Shown here: piece by piece, positions 1-9,428 of the stretch | Layout: the number at the start of each line of letters is the position of its first letter | Position numbering within the stretch: position 1 is the stretch's first letter | Assembly (NCBI GenBank): GCA_001768565.1 | Contig: MEOE01000025.1 | Location: forward strand, 1-64,000 | Reading direction: 5' to 3' | Length of the DNA: 64,000 bases | Origin: Bacteroidetes bacterium GWF2_33_16 | GTDB lineage: Bacteria > Bacteroidota > Bacteroidia > Bacteroidales > UBA12077 | Notes under the pieces: generated by a model | Told to the model about the DNA's origin: nothing | Databases searched by the model: none | Seen by the model: only the letters and a program-made list of their open reading frames with translations | Position numbers and translations under genes: made by a program

Positions 1-49
1 ACTGAATATCTTAATTATAACAAAATAAATCTATCCTAAATTATTAACA

Positions 50-87
50 AAAAAAAAGAAGCTGTCCTTTTGAGACAGCCTCTTCTT
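50..87 (-). terminator. Rho-independent terminator of clpB
   Basis: A stem pairs GCTGTC (61-66) with GACAGC (74-79), and flanking AAGAAG/CTTCTT sequences extend it with a small bulge. Read on the minus strand, the hairpin is followed by a run of eight T residues (complement of the A run at 50-57). It lies directly after the clpB stop codon. Confidence 0.85.
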
Positions 88-89
88 AT

Positions 90-2678
90 TTAGTTCTTAA
101 ATATTAATCCTTCATCATTTTTATCAACCCAGATAGTATTATCCTTATTAATTGCATTACCCAGAATCTGTTTCGATAATTCATTTACAAGGAGTTTTTG
201 AAGATTTCTTTTAACTGGTCGGGCACCATAATGTGGATCAAAGCTTATATTAGCAATGTATTCAATGGCTTCGTCAGTTATTTCAATTTGAATACGCTGC
301 ATTTTGAGCAAAGCTTGCAACATTTCAAATTGTAGTTTCACAATATCAACCACCTCATTTTTTGTTAAAGGCGCAAACATTACAATCTCGTCGACACGGT
401 TAATAAATTCTGGGCGAATAACTTGTTTAAGTAATATCAATACCTCATCCTTTGTGCTTTCGATGATTTCTTCTCTGTTTTTATCATTCATTTTCTGAAT
501 ATTATCTTGAATAATATGAGATCCTATATTTGATGTCATAATAATAATAGTATTCTTGAAGTTTACTGTACGTCCTTTATTATCTGTTAATCGTCCATCA
601 TCAAGCATCTGTAACAATATATTAAAAACATCGGGATGTGCCTTTTCTATTTCATCGAGCAAAATAACGGAATATGGTTTTCGGCGGACTGCTTCAGTAA
701 GCTGACCACCTTCATCGTAACCTACATATCCGGGAGGAGCGCCAACGAGGCGGGAAACAGAATGACGTTCCTGGTATTCAGACATATCAATACGTGTTAA
801 CATATTTTCATTATCGAAAAGAAACTCAGCTAAAGCTTTAGCCAACTCTGTTTTTCCAACGCCAGTAGTGCCCATAAAAATAAATGAACCGATTGGTTTT
901 TTTGAATCTTGTAAACCCGCTCTGCTTCTGCGAACTGCATCAGCAACAGCAGCAATTGCAACATCCTGCCCAACAACCCGTTTATGTAATTCATTTTCGA
1001 GATTTAGAAGTTTCTCCCTTTCGCTTTGCAACATCCTGCTAACAGGTATTCCTGTCCATTTAGCAACAATCTCTGCAATATCATCACTGTTAACTTCTTC
1101 ATTAATCATGGCTGAGTCTTGCTGTAATGCGAGTAATTCATCTTTTAAAATAGTTGCTTTATTTTCAAAATCTTTAATTTTTCCATAACGTAATTCAGCA
1201 ACCTTGCCATATTCACCATCACGCTCTGCCTGATCGGCGTCCAACTTGAGCTTTTCAATAGTTTCTTTATAGTCTTGAATTTGATTTGCAATATTTTTCT
1301 CGTTCTGCCATTTTGCTTTAAGTTTATTGCGTTCGTCGGATAAATTTGCGATTTGCTCACTAAGAATGCTCACTTTTTTCTTATCCCCTTCCCTTTTAAT
1401 TGCTTCTCGTTCTATTTCGAGTTGTTTTATTTTTCGTTCAATCTCATCAATACTTTCGGGAACAGAATTCATTTCGAGCCTCAATTTGGCCGCAGCTTCG
1501 TCAATAAGGTCAATTGCTTTATCGGGTAAAAAACGATCAGAAATATATCGTTGTGACAATTCAACGGCTGTAATAATCGCATCGTCCATAATACGTACTT
1601 TATGGTGCGATTCATATCTCTCCTTTAGTCCGCGAAGAATAGAAATTGCACTCAAAGTATCAGGCTCATCAACTAAGACTTTTTGAAATCTTCGTTCAAG
1701 GGCCTTATCATTTTCGAAATACTTTTGATATTCGTTTAATGTAGTTGCGCCAATTGCCCGAAGCTCACCCCGAGCCAATGCTGGTTTTAAAATATTAGCA
1801 GCATCCATAGCACCTTCGCCTTTTCCTGCACCAACAAGAGTATGGATCTCATCGATAAAAAGAACAATATCTCCATTTGATGAAATAACTTCGTTAACGA
1901 CTGATTTTAGTCGTTCCTCGAATTCGCCTTTATACTTTGCACCAGCAATAAGAGCGCCCATATCGAGGGCAAACACTTCTTTACTTTTGAGATTTTCCGG
2001 AATATCCCCACTTAATATTCGATGTGCAATTCCTTCAGCAATAGCTGTTTTACCGACACCCGGTTCACCAATTAATATAGGATTGTTTTTGGTGCGTCGC
2101 GATAATATTTGCAATACACGACGAATTTCATCGTCGCGGCCAATAACCGGATCAAGTTTTCCTGCTCGAGCCTGCTCAATTAAGTTAATTGCAAAACGAT
2201 TAAGCGAGTTAAATGTATCTTCTGCAGTCTGACTTTTAACATTTGAGCCTTTTCGTAAATCCTGAATAGCTAATTTTAGTCCCTTTTCTGTAATTCCGTT
2301 ATCTTTCATTAGCTGAGATACATTCTCACTAACTGCGAAAATCCCTAATAAAATATGTTCAATAGATATAAACTGATCATCCATTTCTTTTGAATAGTTC
2401 AAAGCTTTCTGTAATGCTTTGTTAGCATTATTCGATAAATAAGGATCGCCTCCCGAAACCTTTGGGTATGAAAGTATTATTTTATCAAGTGCTTTCTGAA
2501 AAACCAACAAATCAATATTTAGTTTCTTAAATAAGAAGTTTGAAATATTTTCATCTTCTAAAAAAATACTTTTCAATAAATGTCCGTTTTCAACTACTTG
2601 TTGCTGGTTTCCCTGAGCAATTGTAAAAGCTTGTTGAATAACTTCTTGTGATTTTATTGTAAAATTTTCTGTTTTCAT
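90..2678 (-). CDS. clpB: ATP-dependent disaggregase ClpB
   Basis: ClpB is a cytoplasmic Hsp100 chaperone that, with DnaK/DnaJ/GrpE, threads aggregated proteins through its hexameric pore. The 862-residue length matches the family. In order there is a Clp N-domain (about 1-150, two repeats), AAA+ domain 1 with Walker A GEPGVGKT near residue 203, a charged coiled-coil middle domain (about 400-530) that distinguishes ClpB from ClpA/ClpC, AAA+ domain 2 with Walker A GTTGVGKT near 601, and a C-terminal D2-small domain. The reading frame extends 26 codons further upstream, but the family-like N-terminus MKTENFT starts at the ATG ending at 2678, so that start is chosen. The gene is monocistronic, divergent from the RNase H gene, and has its own terminator. 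I saw no clear heat-shock promoter. Confidence 0.97.
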   Translation of the reverse strand: MKTENFTIKSQEVIQQAFTIAQGNQQQVVENGHLLKSIFLEDENISNFLFKKLNIDLLVFQKALDKIILSYPKVSGGDPYLSNNANKALQKALNYSKEMDDQFISIEHILLGIFAVSENVSQLMKDNGITEKGLKLAIQDLRKGSNVKSQTAEDTFNSLNRFAINLIEQARAGKLDPVIGRDDEIRRVLQILSRRTKNNPILIGEPGVGKTAIAEGIAHRILSGDIPENLKSKEVFALDMGALIAGAKYKGEFEERLKSVVNEVISSNGDIVLFIDEIHTLVGAGKGEGAMDAANILKPALARGELRAIGATTLNEYQKYFENDKALERRFQKVLVDEPDTLSAISILRGLKERYESHHKVRIMDDAIITAVELSQRYISDRFLPDKAIDLIDEAAAKLRLEMNSVPESIDEIERKIKQLEIEREAIKREGDKKKVSILSEQIANLSDERNKLKAKWQNEKNIANQIQDYKETIEKLKLDADQAERDGEYGKVAELRYGKIKDFENKATILKDELLALQQDSAMINEEVNSDDIAEIVAKWTGIPVSRMLQSEREKLLNLENELHKRVVGQDVAIAAVADAVRRSRAGLQDSKKPIGSFIFMGTTGVGKTELAKALAEFLFDNENMLTRIDMSEYQERHSVSRLVGAPPGYVGYDEGGQLTEAVRRKPYSVILLDEIEKAHPDVFNILLQMLDDGRLTDNKGRTVNFKNTIIIMTSNIGSHIIQDNIQKMNDKNREEIIESTKDEVLILLKQVIRPEFINRVDEIVMFAPLTKNEVVDIVKLQFEMLQALLKMQRIQIEITDEAIEYIANISFDPHYGARPVKRNLQKLLVNELSKQILGNAINKDNTIWVDKNDEGLIFKN

Positions 2679-2810
2679 AATTTTGTTATTTTCTTTGAAA
2701 TACTTCATCAAAATAATTGCCAATACAAAATCGAGCCAAAATGTCTTTAAAATCAACCACTACAACGTCAAATTGACAGTAGAAAAATAGGTAATAATCA
2801 GGTTCTAGTT

Positions 2811-2818
2811 TAAATTTG
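2811..2818 (+). promoter_or_regulatory. Candidate Bacteroidota -7 element (TAAATTTG)
   Basis: TAAATTTG matches the Bacteroidota TAnnTTTG -7 consensus and lies about 70 bases before the RNase H start. No convincing -33 TTG box is present at the usual spacing, so this is a weak prediction. Confidence 0.35.
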
Positions 2819-2890
2819 TTATATTTTCGTAGAAAATATATTTACAAGAAAAACATAAAGCTTTTCTACCTTAATAAAAAAGAAGTTGCA

Positions 2891-3676
2891 ATGAATCACT
2901 ATTTATTAGATATGAAAATACTTGATGTTGTTGATAATTGCTATACAATTGAGATTATACTCGACAAGCAAAGTACCAATATTTACTTTTCGCCTATAAC
3001 CAAAGATTTACGATATACAGAGAGAGATTCGCTAACAAGTTTTCTTAAACTTAAAGAATTTCAGCTTAGGAAAATATTACACAATAAACAACCCGATACT
3101 TTCTATAAAGGATTTAAATTAACCTTTGTTTTACAGGATGTACTCCCAGATCCAAATTACTATGATCGTACAAAAGTTACGGTTCTCGATAATACTAATA
3201 ATGAATACCTTGTAAAAAAGACTGATAAAAAATCAGAAAAGATAATCGAGGCTTATACAGATGGATCATTTCTTTTAGAGAAAAATTCTGGAGGTTTTGC
3301 TGTTTTAATTAAGTATGTTTCAGGAGAAACACAATTATATTCTTATAAAACCAGTAAAAAAGGAAGTAATTTGATTGAACTAAACGCTGTAATTAAGAGT
3401 TTAGAACTATTAAAAGAGGAAACTAAAATTTGTATAAATACCGATAGTCAATATGTAATAAAAGGTATAACAGAATGGATACCAATTTGGATATTAAACA
3501 ACTGGCATACAGCAAATGGAACTAAGGCAAAAAATAGTAAAGATTGGAAAAAAATAATAAAACTGGTAAAAAATAAATACATTGAATTTGTTTGGATTAA
3601 AGCCCATACAAATCAATATGAAAATACAATATGTGATTTAACAGCAAAACAAACAGCTAAAAATAATTCAAAATGA
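2891..3676 (+). CDS. Ribonuclease H family protein with extra N-terminal domain
   Basis: The C-terminal part (about residues 118-258) is an RNase HI fold that cleaves RNA in RNA:DNA hybrids. The acidic catalytic residues can be followed: Asp in TDGS near 123, Glu in IELNAV near 162, Asp in NTDSQY near 183, the flexible-loop His in KAHTNQ near 238 and the last Asp in CDLTAK near 248. A basic-handle-like stretch (WILNNW...KNSKDW) is present. The first ~115 residues form a separate domain that I do not recognise. The frame is open from 2816, but the ATG at 2891 is preferred because the upstream extension is Lys/Tyr-rich and not family-like. The stop overlaps the next start (ATGA), indicating translational coupling to the flavin reductase gene. 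Confidence 0.85.
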   Translation: MNHYLLDMKILDVVDNCYTIEIILDKQSTNIYFSPITKDLRYTERDSLTSFLKLKEFQLRKILHNKQPDTFYKGFKLTFVLQDVLPDPNYYDRTKVTVLDNTNNEYLVKKTDKKSEKIIEAYTDGSFLLEKNSGGFAVLIKYVSGETQLYSYKTSKKGSNLIELNAVIKSLELLKEETKICINTDSQYVIKGITEWIPIWILNNWHTANGTKAKNSKDWKKIIKLVKNKYIEFVWIKAHTNQYENTICDLTAKQTAKNNSK

Positions 3677-4242
3677 AAAAGATTAACAAACAACCTATGA
3701 CCCTTATTTATCCCATTCCTGCCTTTATGGTTAGTTGTGGTGAAAACGAGAACGAATACAATATTATTTCGATAGCATGGACAGGAACAATTTGTTCTAC
3801 TCCGCCAATGTGTTATATTTCAATACGACCCGAAAGGCATTCATATGATATTATTAAACGAACTAAAGAATTTGTAATTAACTATACAACTAAAGATTTA
3901 CTATTAGCAATGGACTGGAGTGGAAGAAACTCAGGATCAGATAATAAAAAATTTGAAAAGATGAAATTAACTCCTGCTAAAGGAGAAATGGTAAACTGTC
4001 CAGTAATAGCTGAATCGCCAGTAAATATAGAATGTAGAGTAAAAGATATAATTACTTTAGGTTCTCATGATATGTTTATTGCCGAGGTTTTAAATATTCA
4101 AGTTGCAGAAAGCTATATAAATGAAAAAACAGGCACAATTAATATCCAGAATAATGAGTTAATTGCTTATTCTCAGGGTAATTACCTTGAGCTTGGTAAA
4201 ATTATTGAGCAAGCTGGGTTCTCAATAAAAAATAAACAATAA
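3673..4242 (+). CDS. Flavin reductase family protein (FMN-binding split barrel)
   Basis: The 189-residue protein matches the flavin reductase-like split-barrel family: an N-terminal P(I/V)P segment, an ISIAWTGTICSTPPM motif-type region that contacts flavin, a Y(D)IIKRTKEFVIN segment, and a C-terminal EVL-type strand. Members bind FMN and are usually NAD(P)H:flavin oxidoreductases or oxidoreductases of unknown substrate, in the cytoplasm. It overlaps the preceding RNase H gene by four bases. Its physiological partner is not shown by the context. Confidence 0.85.
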   Translation: MKKINKQPMTLIYPIPAFMVSCGENENEYNIISIAWTGTICSTPPMCYISIRPERHSYDIIKRTKEFVINYTTKDLLLAMDWSGRNSGSDNKKFEKMKLTPAKGEMVNCPVIAESPVNIECRVKDIITLGSHDMFIAEVLNIQVAESYINEKTGTINIQNNELIAYSQGNYLELGKIIEQAGFSIKNKQ

Positions 4243-4248
4243 TTCTAC

Positions 4249-4256
4249 TATCTTTG
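4249..4256 (+). promoter_or_regulatory. Candidate -7 element (TATCTTTG) for the receptor gene
   Basis: TATCTTTG fits TAnnTTTG exactly and lies 30 bases before the ATG at 4286, just after the flavin reductase stop. A clear -33 TTG was not found at 19-21 bases upstream. Confidence 0.4.
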
Positions 4257-4285
4257 TTTCCATTTTAATTTTTATAAGTATTTTA

Positions 4286-6637
4286 ATGAGAGTATTCATA
4301 TTTAGTTTTCTACTATTAATAAGTTGCACAGTAACAAATTCGCAAGTAAAAGTAAAATTAACACAAACTATTCGAGGTATCGTTGTTGACCTCGAAACTC
4401 AAGTACCAATACCTGGAGTAAATATTGTAGTGATTAATTCTGTCCCGCAAAAGGGAACAGTAACTGATGAAAATGGTCAATTCAGGTTAGAAGGTATAGA
4501 GATTGGAAGACAAGCATTACAAGTTAGTTCTGTAGGTTATAAAACACAATCATTCGATAATATTGTACTTGTTTCGGCTAAAGAAACAATTCTAAAAATT
4601 GAGCTAGAACAATCCGTTACTACACTTGATGAAGTTGTTGTTAAAGCTAATGCCCGAAAAGATCAGCCTATTAATAAAATGGCAAGTATAAGTGCACGAT
4701 CATTTACTGTTGATGAAACTAGCCGATATCCGGGGAGTTATGGCGATCCAGCTCGCATGGCAGCCAATTATGCTGGAGTTATGTCGGTACGTGATAATCG
4801 CAATGATATAGTTATTCGTGGTAATTCATCAACTGGTTTATTATGGAGGTTAGATGGAGTTGAAATACCAAACCCAAATCATTTCGCAGCATCAGGCACT
4901 ACTGGCGGACCAATAACTATATTAAATAATAATTTATTAACCAATTCTGATTTTCTTACTGGTGCCTTTCCTGCAGAATACGGTAACGCACTTGCCGGAG
5001 TTTTTGATTTAAGGATGAGAACTGGGAATAATGAAAAACGTGAATACTGGCTAGAATTGGGATATAATGGATTAGAGTTTGGTACCGAGGGTCCTTTTTC
5101 ATCAAATAATAAAGCATCTTACCTTATTTCATATCGTTATTCAATGGTTGATATTCTTGATTTGTTGGGTGCCGAAGTTGAAACAACAAAATATCAGGAC
5201 TTAACAGTAAAACTAAATTTTCCTACAGCGAAAGGTCGATGGACACTAGTAGGTGTTGGAGGAACAAGCTATATCGAAATGTTTGATTCAAATGACAAAC
5301 AAAGCGACTGGACATTCGATAACTGGGGCGAAGATTTAAGTAATGGATCTCAGATCGGAGCTCTTTCACTTACCAATTTGCATTTATTAACCAACAACAC
5401 ACGAATTCAATCATCATTCTCAATACAAGGATCAGAAGTAACAACAAAAATTGATACTTTTGACTTTGCCAACCAAACTCCATTTTTGTGGGCTGGTGAA
5501 AAATCAACTGAAATTAAAGCGAGTCTTGGATCTCAATTAAATACAAAACTAAATTCAAAAAATAATTTTAGCTCAGGATTTATTATTGATCACTACTATA
5601 TAAGTTTTGCCGATAGTAGCATAAATAATGGAATATATGATATTGATACTGATATTGAAGACCAGTTTAATTTGTATCAACTTTATGCACAGCTAAAACA
5701 TAAATTTACCGATGATATTGAATTATACGGGGGATTGCATGGCCAATTTCTTGATCTTAACAGCACTTATGCCGTTGAACCAAGATTCGGTTTTAACTGG
5801 AATTTGAACGATAGAAATTCGCTTAAATTTGGTTATGGTTTGCATGCCCAAATGCAACTCAGAGCAGTTTATTTTGCACAATCGAAGTTAAGCACAGGTG
5901 AATATATCACTACAAATAAAGACCTTGACTTTTCTAAAAGCCATCAATTAGTTATAGGATATGATCATTTGTTCAGCGAGAGCTTGCGATTTAAATTTGA
6001 AACCTACTACCAATATTTATATGATATACCTGTAAAAGAAACACTACCCCAGTACTCTGTACTAAATTTTGGAGCAGAATATTTTATTGAACGAATTGAT
6101 AGCCTTGTAAATAAAGGTTCTGGTGAAAATTATGGTATAGAACTAACACTGGAGCGCTTCTTAAAAAATGATTTTTATTTTCTCATTACAGCCTCAGTTT
6201 ATAATTCTACTTATAAAGGCTACGATAAGATAGAACGAAATACTGCATTTAATGGACAGTTTGCATTTAATGCACTTGCAGGTTATGAAATCCGTGTTTA
6301 TACAAATAATGTTATAACCCTTGGATTGAGAACTTCCTATGCTGGTGGTCGACCATATGTTCCATTCGATGTAGATCAGACACTGCTGCAAAACAAAGAA
6401 GTTCTTGATTGGGATAATGCTTATGAATTAAGGCCAAGTGATTATTTCAGAGTAAATCTACGTATCGGTTATAAACGCAACAAGAAAAAATTCAGCATTG
6501 AGTATGCTATGGATTTACAATATCGTACAAATTACACGAGTGTTTATGAGCGCAGAATAGATCCTACTAATGGTAAGATTTACAATAATTACGAAATGGC
6601 TCTTTATCCAATGGCTCTCTGGAGAATTCAATTCTAG
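4286..6637 (+). CDS. TonB-dependent receptor with carboxypeptidase-like regulatory domain
   Basis: This is a 783-residue outer-membrane protein. It has an export signal (1-20; the LISC sequence could be read as a lipobox, which would be unusual for this family), a carboxypeptidase-D-like beta-sandwich domain (about 28-115, with PIPGVNI and GTVTDENGQF), a plug domain (about 120-240, with VIRGNSSTGLLWRLDGVEIP) and a beta-barrel of alternating aromatic strands ending in a terminal aromatic (WRIQF). The plug IRGNS...DG(V)xIP pattern is typical of Bacteroidota TonB receptors. The substrate cannot be deduced; no SusD-like partner is adjacent, so it is not a polysaccharide SusC system. It may be co-transcribed with the radical SAM gene 38 bases downstream. 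Confidence 0.88.
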   Translation: MRVFIFSFLLLISCTVTNSQVKVKLTQTIRGIVVDLETQVPIPGVNIVVINSVPQKGTVTDENGQFRLEGIEIGRQALQVSSVGYKTQSFDNIVLVSAKETILKIELEQSVTTLDEVVVKANARKDQPINKMASISARSFTVDETSRYPGSYGDPARMAANYAGVMSVRDNRNDIVIRGNSSTGLLWRLDGVEIPNPNHFAASGTTGGPITILNNNLLTNSDFLTGAFPAEYGNALAGVFDLRMRTGNNEKREYWLELGYNGLEFGTEGPFSSNNKASYLISYRYSMVDILDLLGAEVETTKYQDLTVKLNFPTAKGRWTLVGVGGTSYIEMFDSNDKQSDWTFDNWGEDLSNGSQIGALSLTNLHLLTNNTRIQSSFSIQGSEVTTKIDTFDFANQTPFLWAGEKSTEIKASLGSQLNTKLNSKNNFSSGFIIDHYYISFADSSINNGIYDIDTDIEDQFNLYQLYAQLKHKFTDDIELYGGLHGQFLDLNSTYAVEPRFGFNWNLNDRNSLKFGYGLHAQMQLRAVYFAQSKLSTGEYITTNKDLDFSKSHQLVIGYDHLFSESLRFKFETYYQYLYDIPVKETLPQYSVLNFGAEYFIERIDSLVNKGSGENYGIELTLERFLKNDFYFLITASVYNSTYKGYDKIERNTAFNGQFAFNALAGYEIRVYTNNVITLGLRTSYAGGRPYVPFDVDQTLLQNKEVLDWDNAYELRPSDYFRVNLRIGYKRNKKKFSIEYAMDLQYRTNYTSVYERRIDPTNGKIYNNYEMALYPMALWRIQF

Positions 6638-6675
6638 CTAACCTTTTTAAAACGTAAATTGATTTTAAGTTTAAA

Positions 6676-8019
6676 ATGAAGATATTACTTATAAACACTC
6701 CACGTTCACCTCATAATATGATTCTCGAATCAGCGCCACCTGAAGCGAAAAAATATATACATAAAAAGCTCATTGGGCCGCCACTTGGCTTATTAACAGT
6801 TGCCGAAGCCGTAAAAGATCATGAGGTAATATTTTTCGAAACAAAAGGTGAATATGATCTTCATCCTGATACAACTCCACCATTAAAAGAACTTGTACTT
6901 AGTTTGCTTAAAAAGCATAATCCAGATGTTGTTGGAACAACTACCATCGCTTCTGAATGCTATTATGCTATAGAAATACTACAAACTGCCAAAAAATATA
7001 ATCCAGAGATTTTAACAGTTGTTGGGGGATTGCATACCAGCTTAGCTCCAAATGATTTTAACGATCCTTCGGTTGATATTATTGCTCCCGGACAATCTGC
7101 ATTTATTTTTAAAGAAATAATTGAGGCCAAAGAAAAAGGTTTGCCATTTGAAAGTGTCTCTGGAATAATTCTTAATAAAAAAGGGCAATTAGTTAAAACA
7201 AAAATACAAACAGCAAAGCATAATCCGGCCAAAGAAGACTTCTTAATGCCAAACAGAAAGCTTATTGAGCCTTGGAAAGAAACCTATAAAGTTGGTGATA
7301 ACCCCTACCCTTCAACTTATCTTTTTACTTCGTTAGGTTGTCCATACAAATGTACATTCTGTTCTATATGGTGTCAGTTCGAAGGTAAATATCTGCAGCG
7401 CGATGTCGAAAGTATAATCAACGAATTAAAGCAAATTGATGATTATCCGGTAGTACGATTTGCCGATGCCAATACTATTGTTCATGAGCAAACTATTGAT
7501 TATTTATTTGACAGGATCGAACAAGAGGGTATAAAGAAAACATATGTAATGGATATACGAACTGATACAGCAGTAAATAATCCTAAGCTAATTGAGAAAT
7601 TAGCAAGAAACGGATTAAAAGTTGTTATCTGCGGATTTGAATCATTTCGTGAAGAAGAACTTAAGAAATACAATAAAAGTTCAGAAGCTAAACTTATTCA
7701 TGAGGCTATAGAGATTTTTCATAGAAATGGAATTATGTTACGCGGTAATTATGTTATTCCGAATGATTACGACGAAGATGATTTTGCCGCTTTATCAGAT
7801 TACACTTCTTCACATAAAGTTACATATGCTGGTTATACTATTCTTTCGCCAATGCCTGGAACCCCATATTATAATGAAGTAAAAGACCAGATAATAGATT
7901 TTGATCTATCGAAATATAATTTCTTTAATAGCGTATTAAAAACCAAATTACCACTTGAAAAGTACTATGAAAATGTAGGTAAATTATGGCTTATTAAGAA
8001 AGGTACTGATGTAATTTAG
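6676..8019 (+). CDS. B12-binding domain radical SAM protein
   Basis: A 447-residue COG1032-type enzyme: N-terminal Rossmann-like cobalamin-binding domain (about 1-150, beginning MKILLINTPRSP and containing VVGGLHTSLAPND), then a radical SAM TIM barrel whose [4Fe-4S] cluster cysteines are C222, C226 and C229 (CPYKCTFC). A conserved DIRTDTA strand and a GFES motif follow. Family members do radical methylations or C-C rearrangements. The context (a receptor upstream, an exported redox protein downstream) does not define the substrate. It is 1.4 kb from the sulfotransferase operon on the other strand and may be unrelated to the biosynthetic locus, although two more enzymes of this class lie inside it. 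Confidence 0.88.
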   Translation: MKILLINTPRSPHNMILESAPPEAKKYIHKKLIGPPLGLLTVAEAVKDHEVIFFETKGEYDLHPDTTPPLKELVLSLLKKHNPDVVGTTTIASECYYAIEILQTAKKYNPEILTVVGGLHTSLAPNDFNDPSVDIIAPGQSAFIFKEIIEAKEKGLPFESVSGIILNKKGQLVKTKIQTAKHNPAKEDFLMPNRKLIEPWKETYKVGDNPYPSTYLFTSLGCPYKCTFCSIWCQFEGKYLQRDVESIINELKQIDDYPVVRFADANTIVHEQTIDYLFDRIEQEGIKKTYVMDIRTDTAVNNPKLIEKLARNGLKVVICGFESFREEELKKYNKSSEAKLIHEAIEIFHRNGIMLRGNYVIPNDYDEDDFAALSDYTSSHKVTYAGYTILSPMPGTPYYNEVKDQIIDFDLSKYNFFNSVLKTKLPLEKYYENVGKLWLIKKGTDVI

Positions 8020-8156
8020 ATTTTCTTTTAATGAAAGAGTGCGATTATCCAACCTTTTTGAGCGCTTATCAATTACAAACAAAGTAATATGTAAATATCT
8101 TATTTAAAGTTATTCTTTTCTTAATTTTTATTACCTTAGCTAAACAATTATAAAAC

Positions 8157-8162
8157 AGGAGG
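8157..8162 (+). promoter_or_regulatory. Strong Shine-Dalgarno site AGGAGG
   Basis: AGGAGG stands five bases before the ATG at 8168. A perfect SD is uncommon among genes of this window and fixes the start of the superoxide-reductase-like gene. Confidence 0.75.
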
Positions 8163-8167
8163 TAATT

Positions 8168-8545
8168 ATGAAATTAAAATCAATAGTTCAATCTATTGCT
8201 GTAATGGCAATCTTTCTATCTTTCTCTTCCGGAGTTTTTGCAAATAAAACTGGTGTAAAAATAATTGCACCTGAGAAAGTTGCTAAAGGAACTGAAGTAA
8301 CTATAAAAATTGAAGTTACCCATATGGGAAATACCGCAGGTCATCATACAGATTGGGTTTGGATAAAAATAAACGGAAAAGAATACAAAAAGTGGGAATA
8401 CAACAAAGATAATTTACCCGAAAATCAAAACTTTGTTCTTGAGTTTACTTTAAAAGCTGAGGAGAATATGGAAATTATTGCTGAAGGAAATTGCAATAAA
8501 CATGGTTCAAAAGGAGAAAATAAAGTAACCATTAAAGTTGAATAG
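8168..8545 (+). CDS. Exported superoxide reductase-like (desulfoferrodoxin domain) protein
   Basis: A 125-residue protein with a Sec signal peptide (cleavage near VFA-N26) followed by a single immunoglobulin-like desulfoferrodoxin/neelaredoxin domain. In superoxide reductases the active iron is bound by four His and one Cys. Here I can place H52 (VTHMG), H59/H60 (GHHTDW) and the C109-x2-H112 pair (NCNKHG, matching the family's CNLHG), but the first His ligand normally found in a KHVP sequence is replaced by APEKV. Iron coordination may therefore be altered, or H59/H60 may both act. The likely location is the periplasm. The gene immediately downstream, two bases after the stop, encodes a small membrane protein with two in-register His residues. 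Confidence 0.75.
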   Translation: MKLKSIVQSIAVMAIFLSFSSGVFANKTGVKIIAPEKVAKGTEVTIKIEVTHMGNTAGHHTDWVWIKINGKEYKKWEYNKDNLPENQNFVLEFTLKAEENMEIIAEGNCNKHGSKGENKVTIKVE

Positions 8546-8546
8546 C

Positions 8547-8732
8547 ATGCTTTTTAATATTAATATTATACTTTGGCTTGGAATAATTAATATTTTTCTT
8601 GTTTTATTCCAACTATTAAGTGGTTTACGTTATATAAAAGTGAAATACAAATATCATAAATCACTTGGCATTATACTGTTCTTTACCGCCATGATCCATG
8701 GAATTTATGCTTTAATTATTAATTATATTTAA
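8547..8732 (+). CDS. Small membrane protein with a paired-His helix
   Basis: A 61-residue protein with two predicted transmembrane helices (about 6-25 and 39-59). The second helix carries H37 and H51, 14 residues apart, in the pattern YHKSLGI...MIHGIYAL, which resembles heme-ligating helices of ferric-reductase/cytochrome b-type proteins. A single such helix could bind heme only as an oligomer, so heme binding is an inference. The ATG at 8547 is preferred over an in-frame TTG at 8538 because the latter overlaps the upstream gene. It is almost certainly co-transcribed with the superoxide-reductase-like gene and could supply electrons to it. Confidence 0.6.
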   Translation: MLFNINIILWLGIINIFLVLFQLLSGLRYIKVKYKYHKSLGIILFFTAMIHGIYALIINYI

Positions 8733-8761
8733 ATTTTAACCTTTATTAAATCAAATTATTT

Positions 8762-9376
8762 ATGAAAACTGTAAGAATGATTCTTGTATCACTTATTGTA
8801 TTAGGTGTTACTTCTGTTCAAGCGCAGAAAATTAAAATTACGCAGGGAGATCTGGCTTTTCTGAAAGGAGAAACCGAAGTTTTAGTAGAGTATGATTATA
8901 GCCAGATGGCAGTAGGTAAATTTACTAAAGAAGAAGATTATACTGCGAAAAAAGCAGCAGAATATAATGAAAAGAAACCAGGTAGTGGAGACGAATGGAA
9001 AGAAAAATGGGAAGCTGACAGAGAAGGTCGTTATCACCCAAAATTCGAAGAATTACTTAACAGTTATACATCAAAAGTAAATTGCAGCTTTAATCAAACA
9101 AATGTAAATGCAAAGTATACTTTAATTCTTAAAACCACTTTTACTGAACCAGGTTGGAATATTGGCATTTCAAGAATGGATGCTTCAATTAATGTTGAAA
9201 TCATTTTTGTTGAAACTGCAAATCCTGACAATAAATTAGCCGTAATAACTATGACTGGTGTTCCTGGTCGTGGTGCAATGGGTAATGATTATGATACCGG
9301 TTTTAGAATTCAGGAAGCTTATGCAAAATGTGGTAAAGAAACAGGAGCTTTTCTCGTTAAAAAAGCTTTTAAATAG
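8762..9376 (+). CDS. Secreted protein of unknown function
   Basis: A 204-residue protein with a clear signal peptide (cleavage after VQAQ, about residue 21). The mature part has a charged helical central segment (about 55-100, rich in Lys/Glu) between beta-rich ends. A GVPGRGAMGNDYDTGFRIQEAYAK-like region near the C-terminus, ending in a helix with one Cys, is the most conserved-looking portion. I recognise no catalytic motif. It is followed by a bidirectional terminator, which isolates it from the sulfotransferase operon on the other strand. Confidence 0.7.
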   Translation: MKTVRMILVSLIVLGVTSVQAQKIKITQGDLAFLKGETEVLVEYDYSQMAVGKFTKEEDYTAKKAAEYNEKKPGSGDEWKEKWEADREGRYHPKFEELLNSYTSKVNCSFNQTNVNAKYTLILKTTFTEPGWNIGISRMDASINVEIIFVETANPDNKLAVITMTGVPGRGAMGNDYDTGFRIQEAYAKCGKETGAFLVKKAFK

Positions 9377-9392
9377 GCAAGCAAAAAAATAG

Positions 9393-9428
9393 AAAAAGAG
9401 GAATCAAACAATTGATTCCTCTTTTTTT
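9393..9428. terminator. Bidirectional terminator
   Basis: The stem GAGGAATCA (9398-9406) pairs with TGATTCCTC (9413-9421) and is flanked by an A run on the left and a T run on the right, so it can stop transcription from both the secreted-protein gene and the convergent minus-strand operon. Confidence 0.85.

Noticed and set aside
868..2232. Long open frames on the plus strand opposite clpB
   Set aside because: They lie antisense to a highly conserved ClpB frame and have low-complexity Ser/Ile-rich translations; they are shadows.
4286..6637. SusC-type polysaccharide uptake locus
   Set aside because: No SusD-like lipoprotein or glycoside hydrolase is adjacent to the receptor gene.
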